Shown piece by piece: positions 9,201 through 21,200 of a DNA stretch of 64,000 bases. Position 1 is the stretch's first letter. Each line of letters begins with the position of its first letter. The stretch is from assembly GCA_036245525.1 (NCBI GenBank), contig BTPG01000006.1, forward strand, positions 67,852,786 through 67,916,785, given 5' to 3'. A model generated the notes under the pieces. The model searched no databases. It was not told where the DNA came from and worked only from the letters and a program-made list of their open reading frames with translations. Source of the stretch: Semisulcospira habei (lineage: Eukaryota > Mollusca > Gastropoda > Semisulcospiridae). Both the position numbers and the translations under genes were made by a program.

Positions 9201-12200
9201 ACGGCGGGGACAGACAAACAGTTGGATCCACTGCCCCTGCCGCACCCAATCGCCATCCCACAGAAAAAAAATACGCAGGTATAGAACAAGTTAACCAAAG
9301 TTAAAGTTTGAAATCAAGTTCACATTTGATCACTGCCTGCAACTCCCCTTCCCCTTCCCAAAGCCAGAAAAAAAGACGAACAAGTTGGGATGAACCATAA
9401 CCCACAAAGTCCCTTCTTTATGAGAGCTGTCCTCGCTGTCAATCGACAGTGAGGATAGCTCTCATAATTATAGAAGGGACTTTGTGGGTTATGGTTCATC
9501 CCATCTTGTTCGTCTTTTTTTTCTGGCTTTGGGAAGGGGAAGGGGAGTTGCAGGCAGTGATCAAATGTGAACTTGATTTCAAACTTTAACTTTGGTTAAC
9601 TTGTTCTATACCTGCGTATTTTTTTCTGTGGGATGGCGATTGGGTGCGGCAGGGGCAGGGGATCCAACTGTTTGTCTGTCCAGCGCAGAGTAAGGGGAAG
9701 GGGAGTTGCGGGCAGCGATCAAACGTGAACTTGATTTTGAACTTTAACTTTGGTTCACTTGTTCTATACCTGCGTATTTTTGGTATGCATACAGTTCTAC
9801 CAGTGCTAGCCTCACCTATCTGGTTTGTGAGTATTTAAGGTAGTGTCATCACAGTTTTTAAGAACGTTTCCTTTCTAGGTTTATATTAACATTACAGATG
9901 GTTGTGATGTTATATATGTGCACATACTGTAGTCGGTCGGTGTGTTCTAGTCAGTCAAATGTATTTATTTGTTTCATGTTCACATTTGTTGTTTTTACAA
10001 CTGTTTTTAAAAAATTTTAGCTGCAAACAAATTTCCTATCTTGGGACAATAAAGGTATTCGTATTCATATTCATATTGCTACATCAATAAGTGGATGCAA
10101 CAGTGTTCTATGAGCTTTTCTGAGATTTTGGACTATGGATAAAAGCTGTAAGGTCAAAAATCACAGACTAGCTTCGTTTGGATGACACAGAAGTGTCTGC
10201 ACAACAAGTATGATTTAAGCATGAAGAAATAGCATTGACATTGTGTACTTTTTTCTCTTCACGGAGAGATATATGAGAACTATGTAATATTATTGAATAC
10301 TGTGTTTTTAAGTTGGTGTGAAAGCAAAAGACGATTCCTCGGCTGACAGGCCTGTGCTGAGTTTGGAGGAGATCCGCAAAAGGAAATTCCAACGTCTGGG
10401 TGGGGAGCAAACCAAAGGAAAAGCAGGTCAGCAGAATGATTATATTTTTATGTAGTGTTATTGGCTGTAACTAGTTATTTGAATTATAATTGAGTTTAAC
10501 TCTTAATCACCTATAACTCCCGTAAACGCCCTTCGGGTCTTTACCTAAAGCGCCCATAGACGCCCGTCCTCGGTACTAAATTTAGAAGTCATGTGATATG
10601 TTGGTGGGTTCTTCTGTGAAGGTGAGATTGTATACCGTAGGGGGCAAGGTCAAACTAACTTTAGACACCGGGCATGCGCTCTAAGCCACTGTGTGTGTCG
10701 AATTGGGAGAGTTTTACCGTGCACCTGGCTGCTCGCTAACGCACGTGTTTGCAAACATGGCGACATACACGACAGTGACCCAGAGTTTACCGCTATTTCA
10801 GAGTAAATTGGCAATTATCCAGTTTCAGAGCCAGAGGGAAGTGACATAAGTGTGTCTAGTGTACATCTAGTGTACATACTAGCGATCTGTCGGACTGGGA
10901 TGACGAAAATACCGGAGTATTTGAGCAGTGTTTACCGAGGCGACGACTGCAAGATGGCGGCGGCGATGCTATCTGGCATCAGCGGCCAATTTCAGACTGT
11001 TTTGCAGCCTTTCACGCGATATGTGGGCCCAACAACTCCACTTGAGTTGGAAGCGACACCACTTGATTATTTTTATCAGTATTTCCCTGCTCGAAATGTT
11101 CGAAACTTTCACCCAACAGACGAACTTGGCGATCAATTTGTAGCAACATCCGCCGACGGGGATACGTGCACTTCGATTACCTGAAGGATTATCAGTGGAT
11201 TGCCTGGTAATAGTGATCACTAATGTAAAATTATCTCACTCCACTATCATCATCATCATCATCATCAGTCCCTTGCCCGAACTGGGCGTTGGGGGGACTG
11301 AAAGGCAGCAGCAACAGACAGTGCTCTCCACTGAGTTCTATTTTGGGCGGTGGCAAGCAAGTCTGACATCTCGAGTTCGGTCCATTCTTTTATGTTTGCG
11401 ACCCAACTCTTTCTCTGACGACCTCGCCGACGACTTCCTTCGAGAGTGCCTTGGAGGATAGTCTTGGACAAGGTGTTGTGTCGGGTCACGTGGCCAAACC
11501 AAGCAAGCTTGCGCCGTTTCACGGTTGCCAGAAGGGGTTCATGTGGGCCCACCAGGGAAGTGACGATGCTCCGTACATATTCGTTGGTCTTGTGCTCGCG
11601 GTACGAGATGCGGAGCAACTTCCTCAGGCACTTGTTCTCAAAGGCCTGGATTTTCTTTTCTGAGTCTGCAAGCAGTGTCCAAGTCTCACAGCCGTAGAGT
11701 AGAATAGACACTATGAGGTCTTGTAAAGCCTGTACTTGATGGTGAAGCTGATGGAGTTACTTCGCCATATCCCGTCCAGCCTGGCCATTGCGGATGTTGC
11801 TGTATCTATCCTGATACGGATCTCTGCTATGCAACTACCGTCTTTGGACAGGGTGGCTCCCAAGTACTTGAAGCTATTGACCTCTTCTAGCTTTTGGCCA
11901 TTCATGTGAATGTTGCTGCTGCTGTCGCTTGTGGTGTTGATCATCACATTGCTTTTATCCGTACTGATCTCCATGCCATAAGACCCTGCGCTACTTGAAA
12001 GTTTGTCTGTCAGGTTTTGGAGCTCACTATTGCTGCCTGCCATGAGGTCAATGTCGTCTGCGAATCGAAGATTGCACAGGGATCTGCCACCAATAGAGAT
12101 TGAAGTATGGTGGTCGTGGAGGGTTTCCTGCATGATCTTCTCCAGGAATATGTTGAAAAGGACAGGAGAGAGCAGGCATCCTTGACGGACACCGATCGTC

Positions 12201-15200
12201 GTCCTGAAGAACTCGCCTGACTGATTGTTAAGTAGAACCGCGCTGCAGGCGTTCTTGTAAAGCGCTTCTATCATTTGGATCAGTCCCTCCTCTATGTTGA
12301 ACGATCTCATGACTTGCCAGAGTCCGTCGTGCCAGACGCGATCAAATGCTTTCCTGAAATCAATGAAGTTGTGGTAGAGTTCGCGCTGATGCTGCAGATG
12401 TTTCTCGATCAGGACGCGGCAGTTGAAAATCTGCTCTACAGTGCTTCTTCCAACTCTGAAGCCAGCCTGTTCTTCTGCCAGCAGTTCCTCGGCGAAAGTT
12501 TTGAGGCGGTTGAGAATGATTCTAAGCATTACTTTGCTAGGGTGACTTATCAGACTGATAGTTCTGTAGTTCTGGCACTGTTTCAGGTTTCCTTTCTTGG
12601 GGAGCGGGATCACTAGAGACTGTGTCCATTCTACTGGCCATTTCTTTTGCTCCCAGATCTTTTGACAGAGTGTAGTGAGGACCTTCGTTGTTACTTCTCC
12701 TCCATGTTTCAACAGTTCAGCAGGTACGTTGTCTACACCTGGAGACTTTCCTCCCTTCAGGCCGCGTACGGCTGCTTCCACCTCTTCAGCTAACACTGGC
12801 AGGTCTTCAGCCTTCCTGGCCCCAGCCTGGTTGTTTTGGAGGATGCTGGTGTCTGGCTCAGCCTTGTAGTTATACAAGTCTCGGCAGTACTCAGTCCATC
12901 TGTTTAGTACAGCAGTGTTTTCCGTAAGGAGTTGGCCGCTGCTGTCTTCGATGACTGTGGCTGTTCGCTGTTGAGTCTTGGTGAGGGTCCTTAGCGTTTC
13001 ATAAGCCTTCTTGCTGTTGCCATTTGCCATGCCCTCTTCCACGCTACAACACTGGTCTTCAATCCAATCTTCTTTGGCTTCTTTCATCCTCTTCCTGATC
13101 TTCTTGTTGACAAGTCTGTACTTGTTTGCTGATGTGAGGTCTTGGCCTCTCTTTTTCTTCCAGGCTCTCCTCTCATCACAGAGATCGAGGATGTCATCGG
13201 TGACCCAGGGCTGTTTGCTATCACACACATTCATATTTTCGCCCACCGACACATTTTTCAGTTTTACGTCTTTTGTTTGTCATTTACCAGAGCATGGAAT
13301 TTTCTTCTTTTTGGCGGATTTCCGCTTAAATGAAGCTGCCATTCCGCCGAAAATAAAAATTTCTGCTGAAAACAAAATCGTAAAGTCACTATTCCAATAC
13401 CGTGTTTCGCGATCTTTATGTGGCGGATATCCCCAAATCACGTATTCAAAATTGAGCGAGGCGTTAGCTTTAGCTCGCACAGGTCGCTTCCGGTCTTCAG
13501 TGGAGTCGTAGTCTGGTCAAAATATGGCGAAGAGAAAATACTTAAACGTGGAGACAGAATAGATGATTCTGGAGCCAAGAATATTTGGAGATGGATTGGC
13601 TCGAGAAAAGCGTAAACGACGAGCTCCGCGCTCAGTGTATTCGCAAGTTAGCGGCCTGTGGGCAGGCGTATTGCCACGAACTGCGCAGAGTTGATATTAA
13701 CTACGTGGCCGCGTAGCTCTTGATGCTCACGTGTCTACAGCGAAACACAAGAAAGCTAAAAGCAGTGCCATTGGAAATATTACTCTTGATGGTGAATAAA
13801 TTTATTACAATGTATTTTTTTCCAGTAAAGTTTGATGAAATTATGTTGAAAAATCTATATAACCTTTCTCCAGTTCAGTGACCATGGTACATAGTATTAA
13901 ATAAGAGAGAAAAGGAATCCATACTTACAGCTGATTAATCAGAGATTATTAAAGAAAGTATATATATATATAATTAAACTCAAATAAAAAAAAAATGGAA
14001 AGACATTCAGATGTATTTTGAATAAGCATTTGGATATATTCTGTTGAATACTTTAAGTTTTAGTATAACTTTTAAACCTTTGACACAAAAAATAAAAAGT
14101 GCACCCAAAAAATAAGAAAAAAAAGCAAGATTTTTAGGTGTTAAACTGCTCAGTTTCTCTCTAAAATGCACCAGATTGCACAAATTTTAATGTAAATTTT
14201 CAAAAAAATTTCCGGGGGGGCATGCCCCCGGACCCCCCTAGTGAAAAGGGGTTTTCCTCTTTTTTTAGTACGAGTAATTCCACGCTCTGATTTACAGATA
14301 TCAAAATAATCAAGGTGCATTTTTTCAGTTAATTTATCTGTAATTAATTACAGTAAATAATATAAACAGGTATCAAATTATACTGCACCACAACATAAAA
14401 TACTATCCATCTATATGTCAGCTAAGAAAAAAAAAACCAGACTTAAATATCTGTCTATTCAAAAAAGTTATAGACGCTTTGGTGAAGTAACCCATTTTCT
14501 CAGTAATTTTCTTACTATCTTCTAGGTACAGGAGAATAGACAGTGTATGTTCTTATAGGTGATTAAGAGTTAAGTTACAGTGATGAATTGAGGTTCAATT
14601 ACAGCCCATCACTCAGCATACATACCTAGAAAATAATTTACTCACATAAACCAAACAATTAGATCCGTTAACCCCTTCCTTATGTCACCAAATATCATGC
14701 TAATGACAAAGAAAAGGCAAAGTTGTTACACTCTGCATCCCAGATAAATGAGATACTAATGATAATTATCAGTTTATTATTTTATGTCTTATTGACTCTT
14801 GTTTATCTTTAACTCATTCATTGGACGCAGTTCATGTTCATGAAATCTTTGTAAATTCCATGGCACAGATCCCAGCCACCCGGAGGACATGGATACGCAG
14901 TTATGACAGCAAATGGCATAGATGCGGGGGCTCATGAGGATCTGTGTCTTTTGCAGTTGGAGTGTGTTCACTTTTTCTTGTCAGAGAATGGGTTGATAGT
15001 TGATGCCTGCTACCTGTTGCATTGCACTTTATGTCTGCCAGAAAAAATGTAATAATGTATTCTATTTCTAATATTGCCCGTACAATTTCTGTGTGATTGT
15101 AGGAGAAGATAAAGCTGAGGTGACAACGTCACTGAGGAACAAAGAGAAAACCTTCGTGGTGAAGAAACCAAGGGTTGAACGACAGATCTACATGCCACCG

Positions 15201-18200
15201 GCAATGAAGAACACAGGTGATACACACAGCAAGTATACTGGTGTAGCCGATAGCATTTCATTACTTCACCCTTTGGCTGTTGGTGGCACTTTTTACGCTT
15301 TTGCAGATTATGTTTTTGAATTATAAAATAAATCTTTGCTAATTCTGTCCCTAAGAGCCCAAGCCACCCCAAGGAACATGGATACAAGGTTGCGTCAGCA
15401 AGAGGCATAGATCCTCATGAGCCCCCACGACTGAGGGGCTCATTAGGATTGATACCAGTGCCAGTGGAAGCAGATTGTGTTGCTGAAATCTTTGTTAACC
15501 CTTATCATTCGGAATACACCAGTTTGTGAAACAAGTTTGACTAAAATAGTTCAAGGTTAGTGCCAGAATAGCTTGGCATCTTTAGGCGCCAAGCTATTCT
15601 GGCACCACCCTTGAACTAAAGCCATTGGTCTATATCCTTATTTGTAAGTACTATAATGTAGCTTGCTTATGGCAGTGTACAAATTTGAAGCATTTAGCCT
15701 CGGTATGATATGGGTCAATTTAACACCAAAGAGCCCCCGCCCTCTGGGCACCGGCCTCCATGTGGCGTGGGTGGGTAGTCTCTCTAGTCACTGACTGAGG
15801 GAGCTAGCAGAGTGGTGCCATCATTGTCCAGGATAGGACTTGACGTCGGCAGATATGTTGTTCAGTCTTTTTCTCTGGTCCGGTTTTTAAGGAGCTGTGC
15901 TAACCCAGGTCTTACCATGTTGGATTGGTCCTTAAAAATTCATTTTTCTTTAAAAGGTATTTTTTCGAAAAATACTTACCGATGACATGACTACCAGGAG
16001 TGTCCACTCCTTGCTCAATTCTAGCCTAAGAACCCGTTGTGTAAACACAACCCGGGAGGCACTCGGGGAACCCCCAGAGGGACCGAGAGTTGTCTCCCGC
16101 TCCTACCCACCAGCCCTATTCACCTGTGAACTCCAGTCACGAAATTAGGCTCACCAGCGGCAAGCGGGGCAGGTGGGAGGGTCCTTCGAGTCATGTCATC
16201 GGTAAGTATTTTTCGAAAAAATACCTTTTAAAGAAAAATGAATTTGTTTCTTCAAAAACATTACCGATGACATGACTACCAGGAGAATGCCGAACAGGAG
16301 GAGGGTGCCGCACCCCCAGATGGTTTTCTCTAGGCTCATGGCCCCCTCCTCTCTTCCGACACTCTGCCCTCCCTAATAGGTGCATACCTACGGCGCCTGT
16401 GGCGCCGGGAGGGAGTGTTGTGCCGCCGTGACGTCCCCCACCAAGGCGAGGTTGTCTCGCTGCCCTGCCAGATCCCGTAGATAGAAGCGGGCGAAAGTAG
16501 ATTCTGATCGCCAGCCCACCGCAGCCACGATGTCCTTGACAGCGCAGTTCCTGTCGAAGGCTACGCTCGTGGCCATGGCCCGTACTTCGTGCGCCCGAAT
16601 CTTTAGGCTCTTCGCTCCCTGAGGGGAGAGATCGACATATGCTGAGCGAATCACCCAGCGAAGCCAGGAAGAGACTGTCTGTGCCGTAATGTCGTTTCTT
16701 CCTGTTTTTAAAGGAAGGAAGAGGCGAGAGCGTCCCCTCCGGACGGCTCTGGTTCGTCGCAAGTACACTCTGAGGGCTCGTACAGGATCTTGTTGCCTGG
16801 TCTCACTGGGGAAGTCTTTCCCGCGTAACGGTCGTAAGGTGATAACCTGTGGCGCCGTCAGTGGAGACCTAGTCTTGGCAATGAAGGCAGGGTCGGTCAC
16901 CAGTTGGACCGAGTGGTCAGCTCGAAATTGCAGGCATGTAGGCCGGACTGATAGAGCGTGTATCTCACTTACTCGTGCCGCGGTGGCAAGCGCCAGCAGG
17001 AAGCAGGTCTTCCGCGTCACATCCGCAAGCCTGGCCAACGGTAGTGGTTCGAAACGTGGTGAGTTTAGCCAGGTAAGAACCCATGGTAAATCCCAGCGGG
17101 GAAGAAGAGAGCGAGAGGCAGGCCTTTGTAGTCCGAAGTGTGACATAAGATCTGCCAGGTCCTTACAAGCGCCGGGGTCCGCGCGGCCGAGGTGCCGGTA
17201 GGTGTCGGCAATCATCGAGAGATATCCCCGAATGGTAATAGGGGCCAGTCCTTGGTCTTCGAAGAGCCAGAGGAAGAAGTCCGCAAGTTGGGGGTTTGTC
17301 AGTTCGGTGGGGGAGAGACGACGGTCGCTGCACCAGGTACAGAGTACCCTCCATTTCCCCTCATAGATACGTCTAGTCGAGGGCTTGCGAGCTGTAGCGA
17401 TCGCTTCCACTGCAGCACCCGAGAAACCTCTAGCTGAGAGGGCTTGCCGCACAACCTCCAGGCGTGTAGCAGTAAGCGTTCCGGACAGGGGTGGAACAGC
17501 GCCTGGCGTGGCTGCTTGAGCATAGTGCGGGGCGTGGGGAGCAGTAGCGGAGGGTGCGTGGCGAGGCTGATCAGGTCGGTGGACCAGGAACGAGTCCAAG
17601 CGAACGGGGCGACCAGGAGCAGGATCGCATTGGTTCCTCGCAGCTTTAGGAGGACTTTGGGGACAAGGACTGTCGGGGGAAAGGCGTACGCTATGAGTCC
17701 GTCCCAGGGAATGGATAAGGCGTCGACCGCCCAAGCCAGGGGATCCGGTACTGGGGAAACGAAGAGGGGAAGCTGGTGATTCCACCTCGTGGCGAACAGG
17801 TCCACCATCGGGGTCTCCCAGTGAGAGCAAATCATCCGGAAAATGTCCTGGCGTAGCGTCCATTCCGTGTGAATGAGCTGTCCTCGGCGAGAAAGGGAAT
17901 CCGCTAAGACGTTCAGGCGACCGGGAATATGGCGAGCGCTGAGAGTCAGATCGCGGTCCTCGCACCATCGCATCAATCGGAAGAGTAGCATGCATAGATC
18001 GGGTGAATGAGTTCCTCCCTGCTTCTGTATATACGCTACCACTGTCGAGTTGTCCGAAAGGACGAGAAGATGCTGGTGTCTGAGCTGCTCTTCCCAAACG
18101 ATGATGGCCTGCCACACCGCTTGCAGTTCCAACCAGTTGCTGTGTTTGTCCGCGAACTCCGGAGGCCAGAGGCCGGACGTCGTGGTGAACTGAGGAAGCA

Positions 18201-21200
18201 GGTGGGCTCCCCAACCAGCCCGACTCGCGTCGACACACAGGGAGAGGTGCGGGGATGGGGAGGAAATGGGGACTCCCAGAGCCAACCAGGCTCTGTCGGT
18301 CCACCGTAAAAGGTGGGGGCGTACCAACGGGGACACGGGGACGTTCGTGGTCAAGTCGCCCGAGGAGGGACGCCAGAGCAGTAGGAGATGAAGTTGTAGC
18401 GGTCGGGAGTAGAGACGCCCGAGGGGGATAAGATCCGCCGCTGCGTTGATCAGGCCCAGAAGCTGAAGCCAGACCCTGGCGGGGGCTGCCTGTTGCTGAT
18501 CTATCAACGCGGCGAGAGCGGACAACTTCACAATCCGTTTCTCTGGCAAAAGTACCCTGTTGCGGTCCGTGACAAACTCCATGCCTAAGTGGATGAAGTG
18601 GCGCGCCGGGGTGAAGTCCGACTTTCCGGTGTTGACCAGGAAACCCAACCGGTAAAGCAGCTGTAAAAGAGCGTCCCTGTCCGCCGCAAGCGCGGTCTCC
18701 TCCTGATTTCTCAAAAGAAGGTCGTCGAGATAATTCGAGGTCGGACTTGACGACGACTGCCTCGCCTTGGCCACTACAGCATCCATGATGCGGGTGAAGG
18801 CCCAGGGGCTGAGGTTGAGACCGAACGGCAGGGCGCGAAACTGGTAAATCACTCCTTCGAACGCGAAGCGCAGGTACTTCCTGGCCGAAGCGTGCATGGG
18901 GACATGTAGGTAGGCGTCGGACAGATCTAAACTGACCGCGTAGTCCATGGGTTGCACCGCCGCACGAAGAGCCCTGGTCGTCTCCATCCGAAAGGAAGGG
19001 GCCGCGATGAAGGCGTTCAGCGCCGACAGATCTATGACTGGCCGCCACTTGCCGCCGGGTTTGGGGACCACAAACAGTCGGCTGTAAAAGGCGGGCGAGT
19101 CCGGACGCTGCACTATCTCTGTGGCCTCCTTTGAAAGGAGAGCCGCGACTTCTCCTCGCAGAGCGGCGGCCTTGAGGGCGTCGGACGGAACCTCTGTCCA
19201 AAGAGGAATGGAGCGCAAGGGCGGAGGAGAGCGGAACGAGATCCGTAATCCTCTGGTGACTACGTCCAAAACCCAGGGCTCGTCTCGAAACAGCGAGCGC
19301 CACTCCTCGCTGAATCGTGCTAGCCTCCCGCCGACTGGAGCCCCGACGACGGTCGGCGGGGGCGGAAATGGGGACAAGTCAGGTGGCCCGCCCGCGCCCA
19401 GGGCGACGGGCGGGACGGGGCCAGGCGGGGGCAGGGGCGTTAGCTGGGCCAGGGCGACGGAAGGACGGGCGACGGCGCGGCGCAGCTCGTGGTGGGGCAG
19501 ACGGGTCCGCGGTGACACGTTTCCGTGCCCGCAAGGAGCGCCCCAGGGCCGTGCGGGCGGGAGGAAAGCGCTGCTTGACAGTCTTGCGAGGCCAACGGTC
19601 GGAGTTGGAGTCCTTCACCGTCTGCCAAGTATCCCCGAAGAGCAGAGACCCTCCCAGAGGGGCCCGACGTAGCTGAGTACTCAGGTCGACCGGCATACCA
19701 CTGCAAGCTTGTAGGACGGCGTCTCGTCGCATGAGGTCGCAGTTAGCCGCAGCCGCCATCGCGTTGACCGATGAGTGATAAGCAGCGCGGTTCCCAGCCT
19801 CCGCCATGAGTAGTAGGTCTCCCAGGAGGGGAGACAAAGCAGGTTGCCAAGCTTCCTCGAGACGTCGGATGAAAGCCTGAGTCAGCAAGTCCAAGAAACC
19901 GGAGCAGGCGAGCGTGTTCCGGACCAGCGACGCCGTCCTATCCAGTCCCCGTGGGAAGGACCGTTTCAACATAGAAGCCCCTCCGGCTTGCATCAGAGCG
20001 GCGGGATCCACTGGAGGAAGCGGGCAGAGGAACGACTGCGAATGGCCGGCGTACCAGTCCTGCTGAAAAGCGATGTCCAGAGCGGAAGGCCATCTCCCGT
20101 CCGCGAAGAAGTCCGAGTTCCGAGTCTCCGCATGCAGGTGAGACGAGAAGGCGTCCCGCAGATCCAAAAAACTAGCCGGCTGTGGGAGGGACTTGAACCT
20201 CTTAACCGTCCTATCCGCGTCCACGAAGGCGGAAATCTTCCTCTTCACAGGAGGTGAAGCTGGACAAACATCCTCCGGTAAGGCGGCGGCGATCAGCTTG
20301 GCTGCTCCGTCCAGTGCCAGCCGCGTGTCCATCCGGGAAGAAGAGACCTGTCTGACGGAAGCCGACACACTGGAGGCCGAAGAGGGAGAAGCTGAAGAAC
20401 GGCTAAGACCTCCAAGTAACCAGTCCGAAGCATCCTCCGGTGCCAAACTGAGGGTGTCGAAGTCCCGCTGTCCGGAAACCGGCGACCGAAGAGGGCGACG
20501 AGGGCTCCGAGGCCGGGAATCCCGTCGGAGAACCGCGGCGGACGAAGACTCCCTCCGCAGTGGAGAGCGGTAGTCTGAACGATGCGGTGAGGACCTCCTG
20601 CGAGCCGAAGGCGGATCCCGACGAGGAGAACGGCTGCGACGAGATGGAACGGAGCGGTGAGTACGAGGAGGGGGGGAAGTGGCCGGTCGCTGGGAAGAGG
20701 GACGGGACGAGCGGGGGTCCAACCGAGAGGGGGGACGCGAAGAAGGTGAAAACCGTCTGCGGCGAGGTGAGTCCCGGTGCGACGAGCGATGAGGCGAGAA
20801 GTACCTCCTACGATCGTGCGAAGGAGAGCGGAAACGTCGAGCAGAACCCCTGTACCTACGTTCTTCCCAACCAGGAGGCTCCGGACGAGTGCAATGATGT
20901 CTCTCTGAACCAGGCTCTTGGGAGAGGCGGGTTACTGGCCGGCCAGGGGACCTCCAGCGGGATCCCGGCGGCTTCCTCAGAGACGAGTGGGGAACGACGG
21001 TGGAGGAGGGACGCCACGAGCGTCCCACCAAACCAGGCTCTTGGGAGAGGCGGGTTCTTTCCACCAAATGTGTACGGGCGCGCTCTCGAACGGAGGCGGT
21101 CTTGACGGTCGAACTCCCACTCCGTGCACTAGTCCCTTGATTACTCAGTGGCGTTATCTGCGTCGGATCCCGTTGGTCTCGCACGTCCGGTGCCGGGGGC

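Larger units (their letters stand above)
10500..14569 (+). mobile_element. piggyBac-type DNA transposon, non-autonomous remnant
   Basis: Perfect 17-bp terminal inverted repeats CTCTTAATCACCTATAA (10500-10516) and complement (14553-14569) are each flanked by TTAA (10496-10499, 14570-14573), the piggyBac target duplication. Inside, only an N-terminal transposase remnant is readable. An RTE LINE occupies about 11246-13252. The rest is AT-rich, with a GGGGGCATGCCCCC hairpin at 14214-14229. It sits in an intron of the ZC3H11A-like gene. Confidence 0.88.

Noticed and set aside
13011..13511. 166-residue plus-strand frame
   Set aside because: Its first half is antisense to the RTE reverse transcriptase and the rest is piggyBac interior without similarity.
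16388..19303. A 971-residue protein read as one gene
   Set aside because: Only the last ~350 residues match a recombinase. The rest overlaps the RT gene in another frame, with no recognisable domain and no ATG.
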